Assembly (NCBI GenBank): GCA_947384055.1
Contig: CANDFO010000008.1
Span: forward strand, 1-53,395
Reading direction: 5' to 3'
DNA: 53,395 nt
Origin: an uncultured Flavonifractor sp.
Lineage (GTDB): Bacteria; Bacillota; Clostridia; Oscillospirales; Oscillospiraceae
Positions 25,858-34,190 of the stretch are shown in pieces; the stretch's first letter is position 1; each line of letters starts with the position of its first letter. The position numbers and the translations under genes are program-made. Below the pieces are notes generated by a model. It saw nothing but the letters and a program-made list of their open reading frames with translations, was not told the DNA's origin and made no database searches.

Positions 25858-25888
25858 AAAAGAGGGCTGCGCGGGGCAGCCCTCTTTT
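25858..25888 (-). terminator. Attenuating terminator between the BMP lipoprotein and ABC ATPase genes
   Basis: Stem AAAAGAGGGCTGC (25858-25870) / GCAGCCCTCTTTT (25876-25888), ending in U residues on the minus strand. Placed after the substrate-binding protein gene, it probably makes binding protein more abundant than the membrane components. The rest of 25704-25901 shows no gene. Confidence 0.75.
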
Positions 25889-25901
25889 GAGAATTTTCCT
25901 C

Positions 25902-27182
25902 TTAAAATTCGGCGTTCAGCCACTCAATGCCGTCGATTTCGAGGGCAAAGTAGGGCGCGGACTGGAAGTAGGACTCGTGGAACGCACCATCAAAGACAGC
26001 CTCCTCGGAGTCGGGGGCAAAGTCCCCGTCGGTGTCCAGCGCGAAGGCCTGAGTGAGCTCCTGCCCGCCAATGGTGAAGGTGGAGGTGTCAAAGACCTGG
26101 AGGGCGCCGGTGCGGATCTGCTCCTCCACCTCGGCCAGCTTCTCCGCGGTGCCGGGGGCGGCAATGGCCTCGTTGAGGGCGGTCATAACCACCGCGCCCT
26201 GGTCCATGCCGTGGCACCAGTCCTGGTCAAAGCTCTGGCCGTTGGCCACGGCCTCAATCGCGTACTCAAAGTACACGGACCAGTCGATGCGGGTGCCGAT
26301 CAGGGAGGCTTCGGGGGCCACGCCGGTCATGTCGTTGTTGTAGCCGGTATGGAACGCGCCCTTGGACTGAGCGGTGGTGGCGGGGGTGGTGTTGTCGGAG
26401 TGCTGGGAGATCATGACGCAGCCCTGGTCGCACAGGGCGGCGGCGGCGTTGGCCTCCTCCGTGGCGTCAGACCAGGAGCCCACAAACTTGACCTTCATGG
26501 AGACACTGGGGCAGACGGACCGGGCGCCCAGGAAGTAGGAGGTAAAGCCGGAGATAACCTCAGCAAAAGAGTACGCTCCCACGTAGCCGATGACGGCCTG
26601 GTCAGCGGTGATCTCACCGTCGGTAATCATCTGCTGGAGCTTCATGCCGGCCACCACACCGGCCAGATAGCGGCCCTCGTAAATGTTGGCAAAGGCGTTG
26701 TGGGTGTTGTCCAGGCTGTCGCCCCAGGAGGCCTGATTGGTGCAGGAGATAAACTCGATTTCGGGATAGTCGGGGGCCACCTTCAGCATAAACTGCTCAA
26801 AGCCAAAGGAGTTGTTGATGATCAGGTCGCAGCCCTCTTCGGCCAGTTCAATGTTGGCGTCCTCACAGGTGGAGTCCTCGCCGATGTTGTACTTTGTGAC
26901 CCAGTCCACGTGGATACCCTTGGCTTCCAGCGCTTCGGTGGCGGCGTCCCGACCGCGGATAAAGTTGTAGGTGTAGCCCTGGTCGTTCTCATCGCCGATG
27001 CAGATCAGGCCAACCTTGACCGTCCTGGTCTCGGGTGCGGGCTCACCGCCGCCGGCGGGGGTGGCGGGGGCGGGGGTCTGGGCAGTACCGCTGCCGGAGC
27101 CGCTGCCGGAATCGCCGCCGCAGGCGGCAAGGGCGAATACCATCGCGCCGGCCAGGAGAAGTGCAAGCAGTCTCTTTTTCAT
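25902..27182 (-). CDS. BMP-family substrate-binding lipoprotein (nucleoside ABC importer)
   Basis: 426-residue secreted lipoprotein. Signal peptide with lipobox LAAC (Cys21), then a Gly/Ser/Pro-rich linker (about 22-50), then the BMP periplasmic-binding fold beginning VKVGLICIGDENDQGYTYN. Family members in Firmicutes bind purine nucleosides (guanosine, inosine). AAGGAGG precedes the ATG. It follows xpt by 97 bases in the same direction, consistent with coupled purine uptake and salvage. Confidence 0.9.
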   Translation of the reverse strand: MKKRLLALLLAGAMVFALAACGGDSGSGSGSGTAQTPAPATPAGGGEPAPETRTVKVGLICIGDENDQGYTYNFIRGRDAATEALEAKGIHVDWVTKYNIGEDSTCEDANIELAEEGCDLIINNSFGFEQFMLKVAPDYPEIEFISCTNQASWGDSLDNTHNAFANIYEGRYLAGVVAGMKLQQMITDGEITADQAVIGYVGAYSFAEVISGFTSYFLGARSVCPSVSMKVKFVGSWSDATEEANAAAALCDQGCVMISQHSDNTTPATTAQSKGAFHTGYNNDMTGVAPEASLIGTRIDWSVYFEYAIEAVANGQSFDQDWCHGMDQGAVVMTALNEAIAAPGTAEKLAEVEEQIRTGALQVFDTSTFTIGGQELTQAFALDTDGDFAPDSEEAVFDGAFHESYFQSAPYFALEIDGIEWLNAEF

Positions 27183-27231
27183 GTTTATGATCCTCCTTTT
27201 GTTTCTTCCACTTTACGCTGCTATTTGAAAA

Positions 27232-27246
27232 CGGCCGCAAAGGCCG
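27232..27246 (-). terminator. Weak hairpin after xpt
   Basis: Minus-strand CGGCC-TTTGC-GGCCG followed by TTTT. Five-base-pair stem only, so it may be a partial terminator allowing read-through into the BMP transporter genes. Confidence 0.4.
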
Positions 27247-27279
27247 GATTTGGTTCATGCAGCTGGCGGGTGCACCCTG

Positions 27280-27852
27280 TCAGCAGAATTCCACGCCGCC
27301 CTCAACGCTCATGGATTTGATTCTGGCAAGGGACTCCACTCTGACGCCCATATTGCGAATCATCTCCCCGCCAGGCTGGAAGGCCTTTTCCACACAGATG
27401 CCGGCCCCGACCAGATAAGCCCCGGCGTCCCGGACCAGGCTGATCAGCCCCTGCAAGGCGCTGCCGTTGGCAAGAAAATCGTCGATCAGGAGCACCCGGT
27501 CATGGGGGCTCAGGAAATCCTTGGAGACAATGATATCATATACCTTGCCGTGGGTAAAGGATTCCACTTTGGAAGTATACACATCTCCCGCGATATTGCG
27601 GGTCTTGTTCTTTTTGGCAAAGATCACCGGGCAATGAAAAAACTGCGCAGTCACACACGCAATTCCGATGCCCGACGCCTCAATGGTCAGGATCTTCGTG
27701 ACCTCGCAGTCCCCAAACAGCCGCAAAAACTCCCTGCCGATTTCCTGAAACAGGCTGACATCCATCTGGTGGTTGAGAAAACTGTCCACCTTCAGCACGC
27801 CGCCGTCCCGAATTTTTCCATCCTGCCGGATGCGTTCCTCCAAGAGCTTCAT
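27280..27852 (-). CDS. xpt: Xanthine phosphoribosyltransferase
   Basis: Type I phosphoribosyltransferase of 190 residues that converts xanthine plus PRPP to XMP. PRPP-binding motif VLLIDDFLANGSA, N-terminal MKLLEERIRQDGKI and the EASGIGIA loop all match Xpt. AAGGAGAGG precedes the ATG at 27852 by about eight bases; the reading frame continues upstream but without family similarity. It begins a unit with a sigma-A promoter at 27956-27984 and about 97 bases of leader in which I cannot find the conserved purine riboswitch core. It supports purine uptake by the downstream ABC transporter. Confidence 0.94.
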   Translation of the reverse strand: MKLLEERIRQDGKIRDGGVLKVDSFLNHQMDVSLFQEIGREFLRLFGDCEVTKILTIEASGIGIACVTAQFFHCPVIFAKKNKTRNIAGDVYTSKVESFTHGKVYDIIVSKDFLSPHDRVLLIDDFLANGSALQGLISLVRDAGAYLVGAGICVEKAFQPGGEMIRNMGVRVESLARIKSMSVEGGVEFC

Positions 27853-27955
27853 GTACGCCTCTCCTTTTTCCGGGCAGCGGACCACGCGTGAGGCAGGTCC
27901 GGGACCCGGGGTATGTATGATAGGGGAGCCCTGCGGCCCAGAAAAAACTATTTCT

Positions 27956-27984
27956 ATTGTACAAAATTTAAGCCCCGTGTGCAA
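27956..27984 (-). promoter_or_regulatory. Sigma-A promoter of xpt
   Basis: Minus strand TTGCAC (27984-27979), 17-base spacer, TACAAT (27961-27956). Transcripts would start near 27949, leaving a leader of about 97 bases. Confidence 0.7.
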
Positions 27985-28062
27985 CTGCCTATATTCTATC
28001 AAAAAAAGTCCGGCGCGTCACCCCTTTTTGGAAATTTTGTCGGTTTCCATTGGAGCGCCCGG

Positions 28063-28091
28063 TTGCGTTTTCGCGCAGGGTCTGCTACAAT
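28063..28091 (+). promoter_or_regulatory. Sigma-A promoter of the SLH-GH18 gene
   Basis: TTGCGT (28063-28068), 17-base spacer, TACAAT (28086-28091), about 44 bases before the ATG at 28135. Divergent from the xpt promoter. Confidence 0.65.
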
Positions 28092-28134
28092 GCTGTCAAT
28101 AACCCATATCCGCCGCTGTGCTGAGGAGGTCGCT

Positions 28135-29772
28135 ATGGCTCGACGCGTCTGCCGAATTTTACTGGTGCTTCTGCTCTGCGCCCTACCGCTGACCCCTGCT
28201 GCCCGCGCGTTTTCCGACGCCGGGGACAGCTGGGCCGTTCCGGTGGCGGAGCAGGCTGCCGCTTACGGTCTGATGGAGGGCGCCCCCGACGGGACGTTTG
28301 GCTTCGGCCGGGATATCACCCGCGGGGAATTTGCCGCGATTCTCTGCCGCATGTTTTCCTGGGAGCTGGAAGCGCCGGAGAGCCCCTCTTATATTGACTG
28401 CGCCCCGGAGCGGTGGTACTATCCCTTTGTGGAGACGGCGCGGGCCCATGGAGTGACGGAGCCCGGCGGTCCGGTCCGGCCGGAGGACGCCATCAGCCGG
28501 GAGGAGATGGCCGTTATGCTGGTGCGGGCCCTGGGCTATGACACCCTGGCCCAGTCCCTGAAGGACCTGGAGCTCCCCTTTGCGGATGTGGAGGGCGGCT
28601 CCGGTTACATTGCCATTGCCTATGATATCGGGATGACCACCGGCGTGGCCGGCGCAGACGGCGCGCTGTATTTCCGGCCCAGCGCCTCCGCCAAACGGGA
28701 GGAGGCCGCGGCCATGCTGGTGCGGGTCTATGAGCGCCACATCTCCCGCACCGGCTGGCTCCACGGTTTTTACGCCTTCTCCTCCTACAGCCAGATCAAC
28801 CTGACGCCCTATATGGACGCCGTCAGCGTGGGCTGGGCCCGCATGGAGTACAGCCCGGAACAGGGGGCCTGGCTGAATGAGACCTCCTCCAATGGCAACG
28901 ACTGGGTAAAGCCGGCCGACCCGTCCCCGGCGGTGGACTACTTTCAACAGCACCAGACCCCCTGCCATCTGAATGTCTACGCCTCCGCCGGAGCCGCGGG
29001 GGGCGGGCAGGCCGGAGCCGCCGCGGTGCTTTCCTCTCCCGAGACCAGGGCCCAGGCGGTGCGTGTTCTTTCGGACGCCGCCCGGGACTATGCGGGCCTG
29101 ACCTTGGATTTTGAGGGATTGGGCCTGGAACTGCGGGAGGCATACGCCGACCTGCTGGCCCGGCTGCGGGACGCTCTCCCGCCGGAGAAAACCCTGTACG
29201 TCTGCGTTCAGCCGGACACCTGGTATGGAGGCTACGACTATCGGGCCCTGGGGGAGACCTGCGACAAGGTCATTCTGATGGCCCACGACTACCAGTGGAC
29301 TCCTGCCGAGGCCGCCAAGCATGTGGGAACCGCCTGGACCGACTCTCCGGTGACACCCTTTGAGCAGGTCTACCGGGCGCTGCGGGCCATTACCAGTCCG
29401 GAGACGGGCGTTGCGGACCGGAGCCGGGTGGCCCTGGCTCTCTCCTTCAGTACGGCGGGGCTCCATGTGGATGAGAACGGAATCCTTTTGGAAGATGTCC
29501 TCTATCATCCGGCCCGGGACGTGCTGGCGCAACGCCTCCAGCAGGAGGATACGGTTATCGCTTACAGCGAGCGCTACCGCAATCCCTCCGCGCTTTACAC
29601 CACCGAGGACGGGGGACGCTACCGGGTATGGTACGAGGATGCGCAGAGTGTCCGGGACAAGCTGTATCTGGCCAGAATGTTCGGGGTTACGGGCGTATCT
29701 CTGTGGCGGCTGGGAATTATTCCGGCCTCCGCCGAATACGACGTCTGGAGCGTCGTCCACGGGGCGCCCTGA
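28135..29772 (+). CDS. Secreted SLH-domain protein with GH18-like catalytic domain
   Basis: 545-residue exported protein: signal peptide (about 1-25), then three SLH repeats for cell-wall anchoring (about 26-205; for example AYGLMEGAPDGTFGFGRDITRGEF shows the SLH consensus, cited in part), then a TIM-barrel of the GH18 type. The catalytic glutamate lies in LTLDFEG, about residue 325; two of the aspartates of the usual DxxDxDxE are replaced. The barrel ends with GVSLWRLG, typical of bacterial GH18 spore or wall hydrolases (YaaH-like). Probable role: cell-wall or spore-cortex glycan hydrolysis at the surface. GAGGAGG is about six bases before the ATG. Confidence 0.83.
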   Translation: MARRVCRILLVLLLCALPLTPAARAFSDAGDSWAVPVAEQAAAYGLMEGAPDGTFGFGRDITRGEFAAILCRMFSWELEAPESPSYIDCAPERWYYPFVETARAHGVTEPGGPVRPEDAISREEMAVMLVRALGYDTLAQSLKDLELPFADVEGGSGYIAIAYDIGMTTGVAGADGALYFRPSASAKREEAAAMLVRVYERHISRTGWLHGFYAFSSYSQINLTPYMDAVSVGWARMEYSPEQGAWLNETSSNGNDWVKPADPSPAVDYFQQHQTPCHLNVYASAGAAGGGQAGAAAVLSSPETRAQAVRVLSDAARDYAGLTLDFEGLGLELREAYADLLARLRDALPPEKTLYVCVQPDTWYGGYDYRALGETCDKVILMAHDYQWTPAEAAKHVGTAWTDSPVTPFEQVYRALRAITSPETGVADRSRVALALSFSTAGLHVDENGILLEDVLYHPARDVLAQRLQQEDTVIAYSERYRNPSALYTTEDGGRYRVWYEDAQSVRDKLYLARMFGVTGVSLWRLGIIPASAEYDVWSVVHGAP

Positions 29773-29821
29773 CGCCGGATGGAGAGGACCGGATACATAC
29801 AAAAGTAAAGGGGGCGGCGCC

Positions 29822-30685
29822 ATGGACGCCAGCCGGAAAGAAAAGATTCAGGAGTTCCTCCTGATGAATATCGGCACGGTGCTGGTTTCAGCAGGGGTAT
29901 ATTTTTTCAAGTTCCCCAACCACTTTTCTATGGGCGGTGTGTCCGGCCTGGCCATTTTGCTGGGACAGGCAGTGCGGGTGCCCTGGCTGACGCCGTCGGT
30001 GTTCAACGGTGTGCTCAACCTGCTTTTTCTCGTGCTGGGTTTCCTGATGCTGGACAAGGGGTTTGGCCTGCGGACGGTATACTGTACGGTGCTCTATTCG
30101 GCGCTTGTCCAGATTTTTGAGTGGACATGCCCGCTGGACGGTCCGCTGACCGACCAGAAGATGCTGGAGCTCTTTTTCGCGGTGATTCTACCCTCTGTAG
30201 GCGCGGCAATTCTCTTCAATATCAACGCCTCCACCGGAGGCACTGAAATCGCGGCGCTGATTCTGAAAAAGCACTCCGGCATGGACGTGGGCCGGGCCCT
30301 GCTGGTCTGCGATGTGGCGATTGCGGCGGCGGCACTGTTTATTTTCGATGTGGAGTCCGGGCTTTACTCCCTGCTGGGGCTGGTGTTCAAATCGGTGCTG
30401 GTGGACAGTTCCATTGAGTCCTTTAACCGCCGGAAGGCTTTTTTTGTCATCACCTCTTACCCGGATCAGGTGACGGCTTACGTGACGCAGAACCTGGGCC
30501 GCGGGGCGACGGTGTGGCAGGCAGAGGGGGCCTACACCCACAAGGTGCACCATGTGGTACTTACGGTGCTTTCCCGGGGACAGGCAGTGATTCTGCGGCA
30601 GTATCTGAAGCGCACCGACCCGCAGGCGTTTTTGATTGTGGCCAACTCCAGCGAAATCTTCGGGAAAGGATTTCTGCGGGCTTGA
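29822..30685 (+). CDS. YitT-family membrane protein (DUF161/DUF2179)
   Basis: 287-residue protein with about five to six N-terminal transmembrane helices (NIGTVLVSAGVYFF, GGVSGLAILLGQA) and a C-terminal cytosolic DUF2179 domain (AFFVITSYPDQV, THKVHHVVLTVLSR). This is the common Firmicute YitT architecture; the transported substrate or function is not established. ATG at 29822 follows AAGGGGG. It lies 49 bases after the GH18 gene and may be co-transcribed. Confidence 0.88.
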   Translation: MDASRKEKIQEFLLMNIGTVLVSAGVYFFKFPNHFSMGGVSGLAILLGQAVRVPWLTPSVFNGVLNLLFLVLGFLMLDKGFGLRTVYCTVLYSALVQIFEWTCPLDGPLTDQKMLELFFAVILPSVGAAILFNINASTGGTEIAALILKKHSGMDVGRALLVCDVAIAAAALFIFDVESGLYSLLGLVFKSVLVDSSIESFNRRKAFFVITSYPDQVTAYVTQNLGRGATVWQAEGAYTHKVHHVVLTVLSRGQAVILRQYLKRTDPQAFLIVANSSEIFGKGFLRA

Positions 30686-30819
30686 ACGGCTCCGGACGGC
30701 TCCGACGCACATATCGCCGGAGAAAACAGGTTGGAATGCTTCCCATGAGGACCGCTTATGCTAAAGGCCGGTAAAAAGCAGCTGTTATTGAATAACTGTG
30801 ATACAATAGTACAAATGAA

Positions 30820-31010
30820 CGCGGGGGAGCAGTCAATTCTATCAGATATTGAAACGAACCGGCGAGGCGGAGACCGCCTCCTTAAAAAAGCAAACAAACC
30901 GTCCGGAAACTGCGGGAAGAAATACACAATCACGGTGGAAAAGTGCGCCTGATATTCCAGGATGAAGCGAGATTCGGACGGGTCAACAAGTGGAATTTTT
31001 CCCCTTGTTT
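30820..31010 (+). pseudogene. IS630-family transposase remnant
   Basis: A forward frame through 30900-31000 reads KLREEIHNHGGKVRLIFQ followed by DEARFGRVNKW. The QDEARFGR block is the first catalytic-aspartate region of IS630-type DDE transposases. The frame is closed by a stop just upstream and a preceding stretch (QFYQILKRTGEAET) lies in another frame, so the copy is frameshifted and truncated. I see no second half and no clear ends. The rest of 30686-31168 has only the small repeats listed next. Confidence 0.5.
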
Positions 31011-31038
31011 CCCGTCCTCCTTTCCTCAAAACATAAAA

Positions 31039-31150
31039 ATTGAAGTGCGTTCAGGTCTTTCGACCCTTCACACTTCAATCGTAAATCAGCACTATTCTTG
31101 ATTTCGTCTATTTTCTTCTTGACATTCACCCATTTTGACATTCACCCATT
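31039..31150. repeat. Inverted repeat and tandem 16-base repeat beside the VanR-type gene
   Basis: ATTGAAGTG (31039-31047) pairs with CACTTCAAT (31071-31079), with an inner GGTC/GACC stem. Further on, TTGACATTCACCCATT occurs twice head-to-tail (31119-31134 and 31135-31150), ending 18 bases from the response-regulator stop. They lie where a sensor-kinase gene would be expected. Confidence 0.6.
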
Positions 31151-31168
31151 TTTCCCCGCAATATTTCC

Positions 31169-31861
31169 TCAGTCAATCTTATATCCGACGCCCCATACGG
31201 TTTTTATAAAGCGGGGATTGCGGCTGGGCTCCCCCATCTTTTCCCGCAGGCGGCGGATATGGACCATAACAGTGTTGTTGCGGTCCAGGTATTTTTCACC
31301 CCAGACGCCCTCAAAAAGCCGCTCTGCGGAGATCACCTGTCCTCGGTTTTCACAGAGCATCCAGAGTATGTCAAATTCAATGGGCGTCAAGCTTAGCTCT
31401 CGGTCATACAGCCAGCACTGATGGGTGCTCCGGTTAATTACCAGTCCATTAAAGTCAATAATATCCCGGTTTTCAGTCCGCTCCAGCTCATTGTATCGGG
31501 TGTAACGGCGGAGTTGGGCCTTGACCCTGGCCACAAGCTCTAAAGGATTAAACGGTTTGGTGATATAATCGTCGGCGCCGATGGTCAGCCCGGTAATTTT
31601 ATCCATATCGTCTGCTTTGGCGGTAAGCATAAGCACCGGAAACCGATGGCCCTTGCGGATCTCACCGCACAGAGTAAACCCGCTGATGTCCGGCAGCATC
31701 ACGTCCAGGATTGCCAAGTCCAATTCCTGTTCGCTTACAAAAGACAGCGCCTGGGTTCCGGTGCCGCATTTAAAAACGGTGAAGCCCTCGCTTTTCAGAT
31801 ACACTTCGACCAGGTCGGCAATCTCTGGTTCGTCATCCACCACCAAAATTCTGGCATTCAC
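31169..31861 (-). CDS. Orphan OmpR-family response regulator, VanR-like
   Basis: 230-residue two-domain regulator. Receiver: acidic pocket DDE at 9-11, phospho-acceptor D53 in AILDVMLP, the LTAKAD and ITKPF switch residues. A C-terminal winged helix follows (LSLTPIEFDIL, NNTVMVHIRRLREKM, KTVWGVGYKI). Several stretches match VanR of vancomycin-resistance operons closely (DKITGLTIGADDYITKPF; VARVKAQLRRY). The start is GTG at 31861, with AAGGTGG about nine bases upstream. No histidine kinase gene follows; instead there are small repeats and an IS630 remnant, so the partner kinase appears lost or lies elsewhere. No van resistance enzymes are present. Confidence 0.9.
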   Translation of the reverse strand: MNARILVVDDEPEIADLVEVYLKSEGFTVFKCGTGTQALSFVSEQELDLAILDVMLPDISGFTLCGEIRKGHRFPVLMLTAKADDMDKITGLTIGADDYITKPFNPLELVARVKAQLRRYTRYNELERTENRDIIDFNGLVINRSTHQCWLYDRELSLTPIEFDILWMLCENRGQVISAERLFEGVWGEKYLDRNNTVMVHIRRLREKMGEPSRNPRFIKTVWGVGYKID

Positions 31862-31885
31862 AGACCTTCACCACCTTGCGGTCTA

Positions 31886-31915
31886 ATTATAGCGGTTTTG
31901 TCGGAGAAAAGTCAA
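31886..31915 (-). promoter_or_regulatory. Sigma-A promoter of the VanR-like gene
   Basis: Minus strand TTGACT (31915-31910), 18-base spacer, TATAAT (31891-31886); about 25 bases before the GTG start. The stretch from here to 32121 contains no gene I can support. Confidence 0.75.
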
Positions 31916-32121
31916 GGCAGCTCCATCAAATGTAAGGAAATTATAAGAACCTCTCCCACCGGCACCGCGAGGTTGGTCCAAAAGGTCTCTTGTATTTGCT
32001 CCCGGTTTTTTGTGCTTTCCTGTGCCATCGTTCTACATTTCCCCTCTCCCCCCTGTTATATCATATTTTCAGGCACTGTACACCCCTCTGGCGCGTAGCG
32101 CCTTATCTGTCTGCAACTGAA

Positions 32122-32395
32122 AGCCGGGAGCACCCTTAAGGGTGCTCCCGGCTCAGCTTGTCGAAAAACCAAGGGGCTTTTTCGACAAAGGGGACATGGT
32201 CTGCCGCGCGCACTTACCGTCCATCCTTGGCGGACAATCTGTCAGCTGAACTGTGTTTTCCCGGCGTACACACCGCCGGGGAAAACAAATTTTTATTTGA
32301 TCTGCGCCTGCGGCCACAAATTCTACGGGATTTTTTTGAAAGTCTGACTGCCGGACCTGTATTTCGGGCCGGCCGCTCTGGGGCGGCGTAAACAG
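32122..32395 (+). repeat. Dispersed hairpin repeat, copy 3 (diverged)
   Basis: Opening stem AGCCGGGAGCACCC (32122-32135) / GGGTGCTCCCGGCT (32140-32153), then CAGCTTGTCGAAAAACC...GGCTTTTTCGAC (32160-32186), then CTGCCGCGCGCAC as in copies 2 and 4. After that come an inner stem GTTTTCCCGGCG/CGCCGGGGAAAAC (about 32255-32286) and TTTTTTTGAAAGTCTGAC, matching TTTTTCGACAGTCTGAC of copy 2. It ends at or beside the stop codon of the 57-residue DUF1116-like fragment. Confidence 0.7.
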
Positions 32396-32569
32396 TCAGC
32401 CCAATTCTCTCAGACGGTCTAAAATCTCAATCAGCCGCAGATCCCCTCCTGCGGGCGGCCGCCAGTCTACGTGGAGGCAGGCGGCCCCCTGGTCTTTCAC
32501 ACTCTCAAAGAAGCTGGGAAGCCCCAGATTGATTACACACATTTCTTCATCAAAAAGCTTATGCTCCAT
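32396..32569 (-). CDS. Stand-alone DUF1116 N-terminal module (57 residues)
   Basis: The small protein (NLGLPSFFESVKDQGAACL, then HVDWRPPAGGDLRLIEILDRL) aligns along its length with residues about 14-60 of the 477-residue DUF1116 protein at 41505-42938 (NVGVELFYQSVRAQGTAAV, then QVDWRPPAGGDPRMAEILGRL). The other two DUF1116 proteins here lack this segment. It directly follows fdrA copy 1, just as the long DUF1116 gene follows fdrA copy 2. It may be a split subunit or the stump of a deleted gene; its stop lies at the edge of repeat copy 3. Start taken as the ATG at 32569 (AAGGTG ten bases upstream); an ATG at 32590 has no ribosome site. Confidence 0.65.
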   Translation of the reverse strand: MEHKLFDEEMCVINLGLPSFFESVKDQGAACLHVDWRPPAGGDLRLIEILDRLRELG

Positions 32570-32596
32570 CTTGTCACCACACCTTTCCATCCGGAC

Positions 32597-34141
32597 TTAC
32601 GGCTCTACTGTCAAAAGTGCCAGCTCCGCGGCCTGGGCGTTGGATTCCGTCACCAGCGCTCCCGCCGCCTCCAGCTTTGCCTTCTGGGACGGATAGTCCT
32701 GGAAGTCATCATAAGAGCCGCAGATGGAGGCGATAAAGACCACCTGCCGGCCTTCCTTGGATAAAAGCGCCCGGGCCTGTGCGATCTCCTCCGCCGCTAC
32801 CGCGGCGGGGTCCTGGTGGGAGCCGTAACCCAGTTCCACATCCAGCAGGATCACAGCAGTCTCAGGGTCCAGCGCCTCCTGGAGCAGCCGCTCTCCCCGG
32901 AGGGAGGGCTCGATCATGGGATGGGGCCGGCCTACGGTAAAGGCGTCGTCCCCCAGGTCCAGCACCGTATGTCCCGCCGACGGACTGCCGCTCTCCAGCC
33001 GCAGGGCGTCCTCCAGGGCGATATTTGAATGGACCGACCCCAGCGCCCCGCCGATGAGCAGCATGGACTCATAGGCCAGCGTGCCGCCGCAGTAGAGGCC
33101 GCGAATCCAGCGCTGTCCGCTGCCCAGCTGCTTTCTGGCCTCCGCCGCCAGGCCGGACAGCCCGCCGTGGAGAGCCGCCAGCTCCTCCGGCCGACCGCTT
33201 CCGGCCAGCTCCAGCGCTTTGCGAGCCGCCGCCTCCAGCGTGGAAACCACGTGCAGGCCGGGGGCCTGAATGCCTCCACCCCCCAGGAAGCAGACCACGG
33301 CCGGCTTTCCCGCGGCCGTCAGCTGCTCCAGCATCCTCTCCGTTACGCCGGGAGCCGGGGGCTTGGAGATGACGACGATCACATCGGTGGCGGGGTCCTG
33401 GCGCAGCAGCTCTATGCACTGGGACATCATCCTGCCGCCTACCGCTTCCTTCAGGTCTCTTCCTCCCGTGCCCAGGGCCTGGGAGACGCCGCCGCCGAAG
33501 TTATGAATCAGGGTCATGACCTCCTGGAGGCCGGTTCCGGAGGCCGCCGCCAATCCGATGTTCCCCCGGCGCAGGCGGTTGGCAAAGCCCAGCCCCACCC
33601 CGTTGACCACCGCCGTGCCGCAGTCGGGGCCCATCATCAGCAGTCCCCGCTCCACGGCCAGCTCTTTCAGGGCCACCTCATCCTCCAGGGAGACATTGTC
33701 GCTGAACAGGAGCACATGACAGTCCTCCCGCAGCAGCTTTTTTACCTCTCGGGCGGCGTAGGCTCCCGGCAGGGACACCACCGCCATTTTAACGCCCGTG
33801 GCAGCGGCAGCAGCCTCTTCCACGGTTTTTACCACGTCGGTCTGCCGCTCCTCCAGCTTGGCGGCGCGGCTGTTCAGAATTTCCTCCGCCAGGGCCAGGG
33901 CCTGTTCAATGGCTTCCTCCGTCTCCGCCCGCAGGGCAAAAACCAGGTCGTTGGACCCGGCGGCCTCCCCCTCTTCCGCCAGCAGGCCGGAGGCGCGCAT
34001 GATGTCCTTGTTCATGTCGCTGGCCATCATAACGGCCACGTCCCTGGTAGAGCCAAGCCGCTCTCCCACCTTACTGGAGAGCAGCATCAGGGTGGCCGAG
34101 TCGTAATAGCTGTTTTTTTTCACCACATTTTTCAGTTTCAT
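32597..34141 (-). CDS. fdrA: FdrA-family protein, copy 1 (carbamoyltransferase complex subunit)
   Basis: 514 residues from the ATG at 34141 (MKLKNVVKKNSYYDS), with AGGAGG six bases upstream. FdrA resembles the succinyl-CoA synthetase alpha chain and in E. coli belongs to the oxamate carbamoyltransferase complex. Landmarks: LLFSDNVSLEDEVALK, LLMMGPDCGTAVVNG, AASGTGLQEVMTLIH, LGTGGRDLKEAVGG and, in the C-terminal half, LLDVELGYGSHQDPAA. It lies between DUF1116 copy 1 and the 57-residue module and is paralogous to 42953-44509. The substrate of this complex is unknown; the pairing with carbamate kinase points to a carbamoyl compound. Confidence 0.88.
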   Translation of the reverse strand: MKLKNVVKKNSYYDSATLMLLSSKVGERLGSTRDVAVMMASDMNKDIMRASGLLAEEGEAAGSNDLVFALRAETEEAIEQALALAEEILNSRAAKLEERQTDVVKTVEEAAAAATGVKMAVVSLPGAYAAREVKKLLREDCHVLLFSDNVSLEDEVALKELAVERGLLMMGPDCGTAVVNGVGLGFANRLRRGNIGLAAASGTGLQEVMTLIHNFGGGVSQALGTGGRDLKEAVGGRMMSQCIELLRQDPATDVIVVISKPPAPGVTERMLEQLTAAGKPAVVCFLGGGGIQAPGLHVVSTLEAAARKALELAGSGRPEELAALHGGLSGLAAEARKQLGSGQRWIRGLYCGGTLAYESMLLIGGALGSVHSNIALEDALRLESGSPSAGHTVLDLGDDAFTVGRPHPMIEPSLRGERLLQEALDPETAVILLDVELGYGSHQDPAAVAAEEIAQARALLSKEGRQVVFIASICGSYDDFQDYPSQKAKLEAAGALVTESNAQAAELALLTVEP

Positions 34142-34190
34142 GCTTTGCCTCCTGTTCTCAAAACCCGTATTCACGCCAGGGAAACCCGGG

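Noticed and set aside
30758..30952. Forward open frame of 64 codons before the VanR-like gene
   Set aside because: The transposase-like residues lie in a different frame; this one has no ribosome site or similarity.
31912..32027. Possible leader peptide upstream of the VanR-like gene
   Set aside because: On careful reading the frame closes early and the translation has no pattern; the promoter used for vanR lies inside it.
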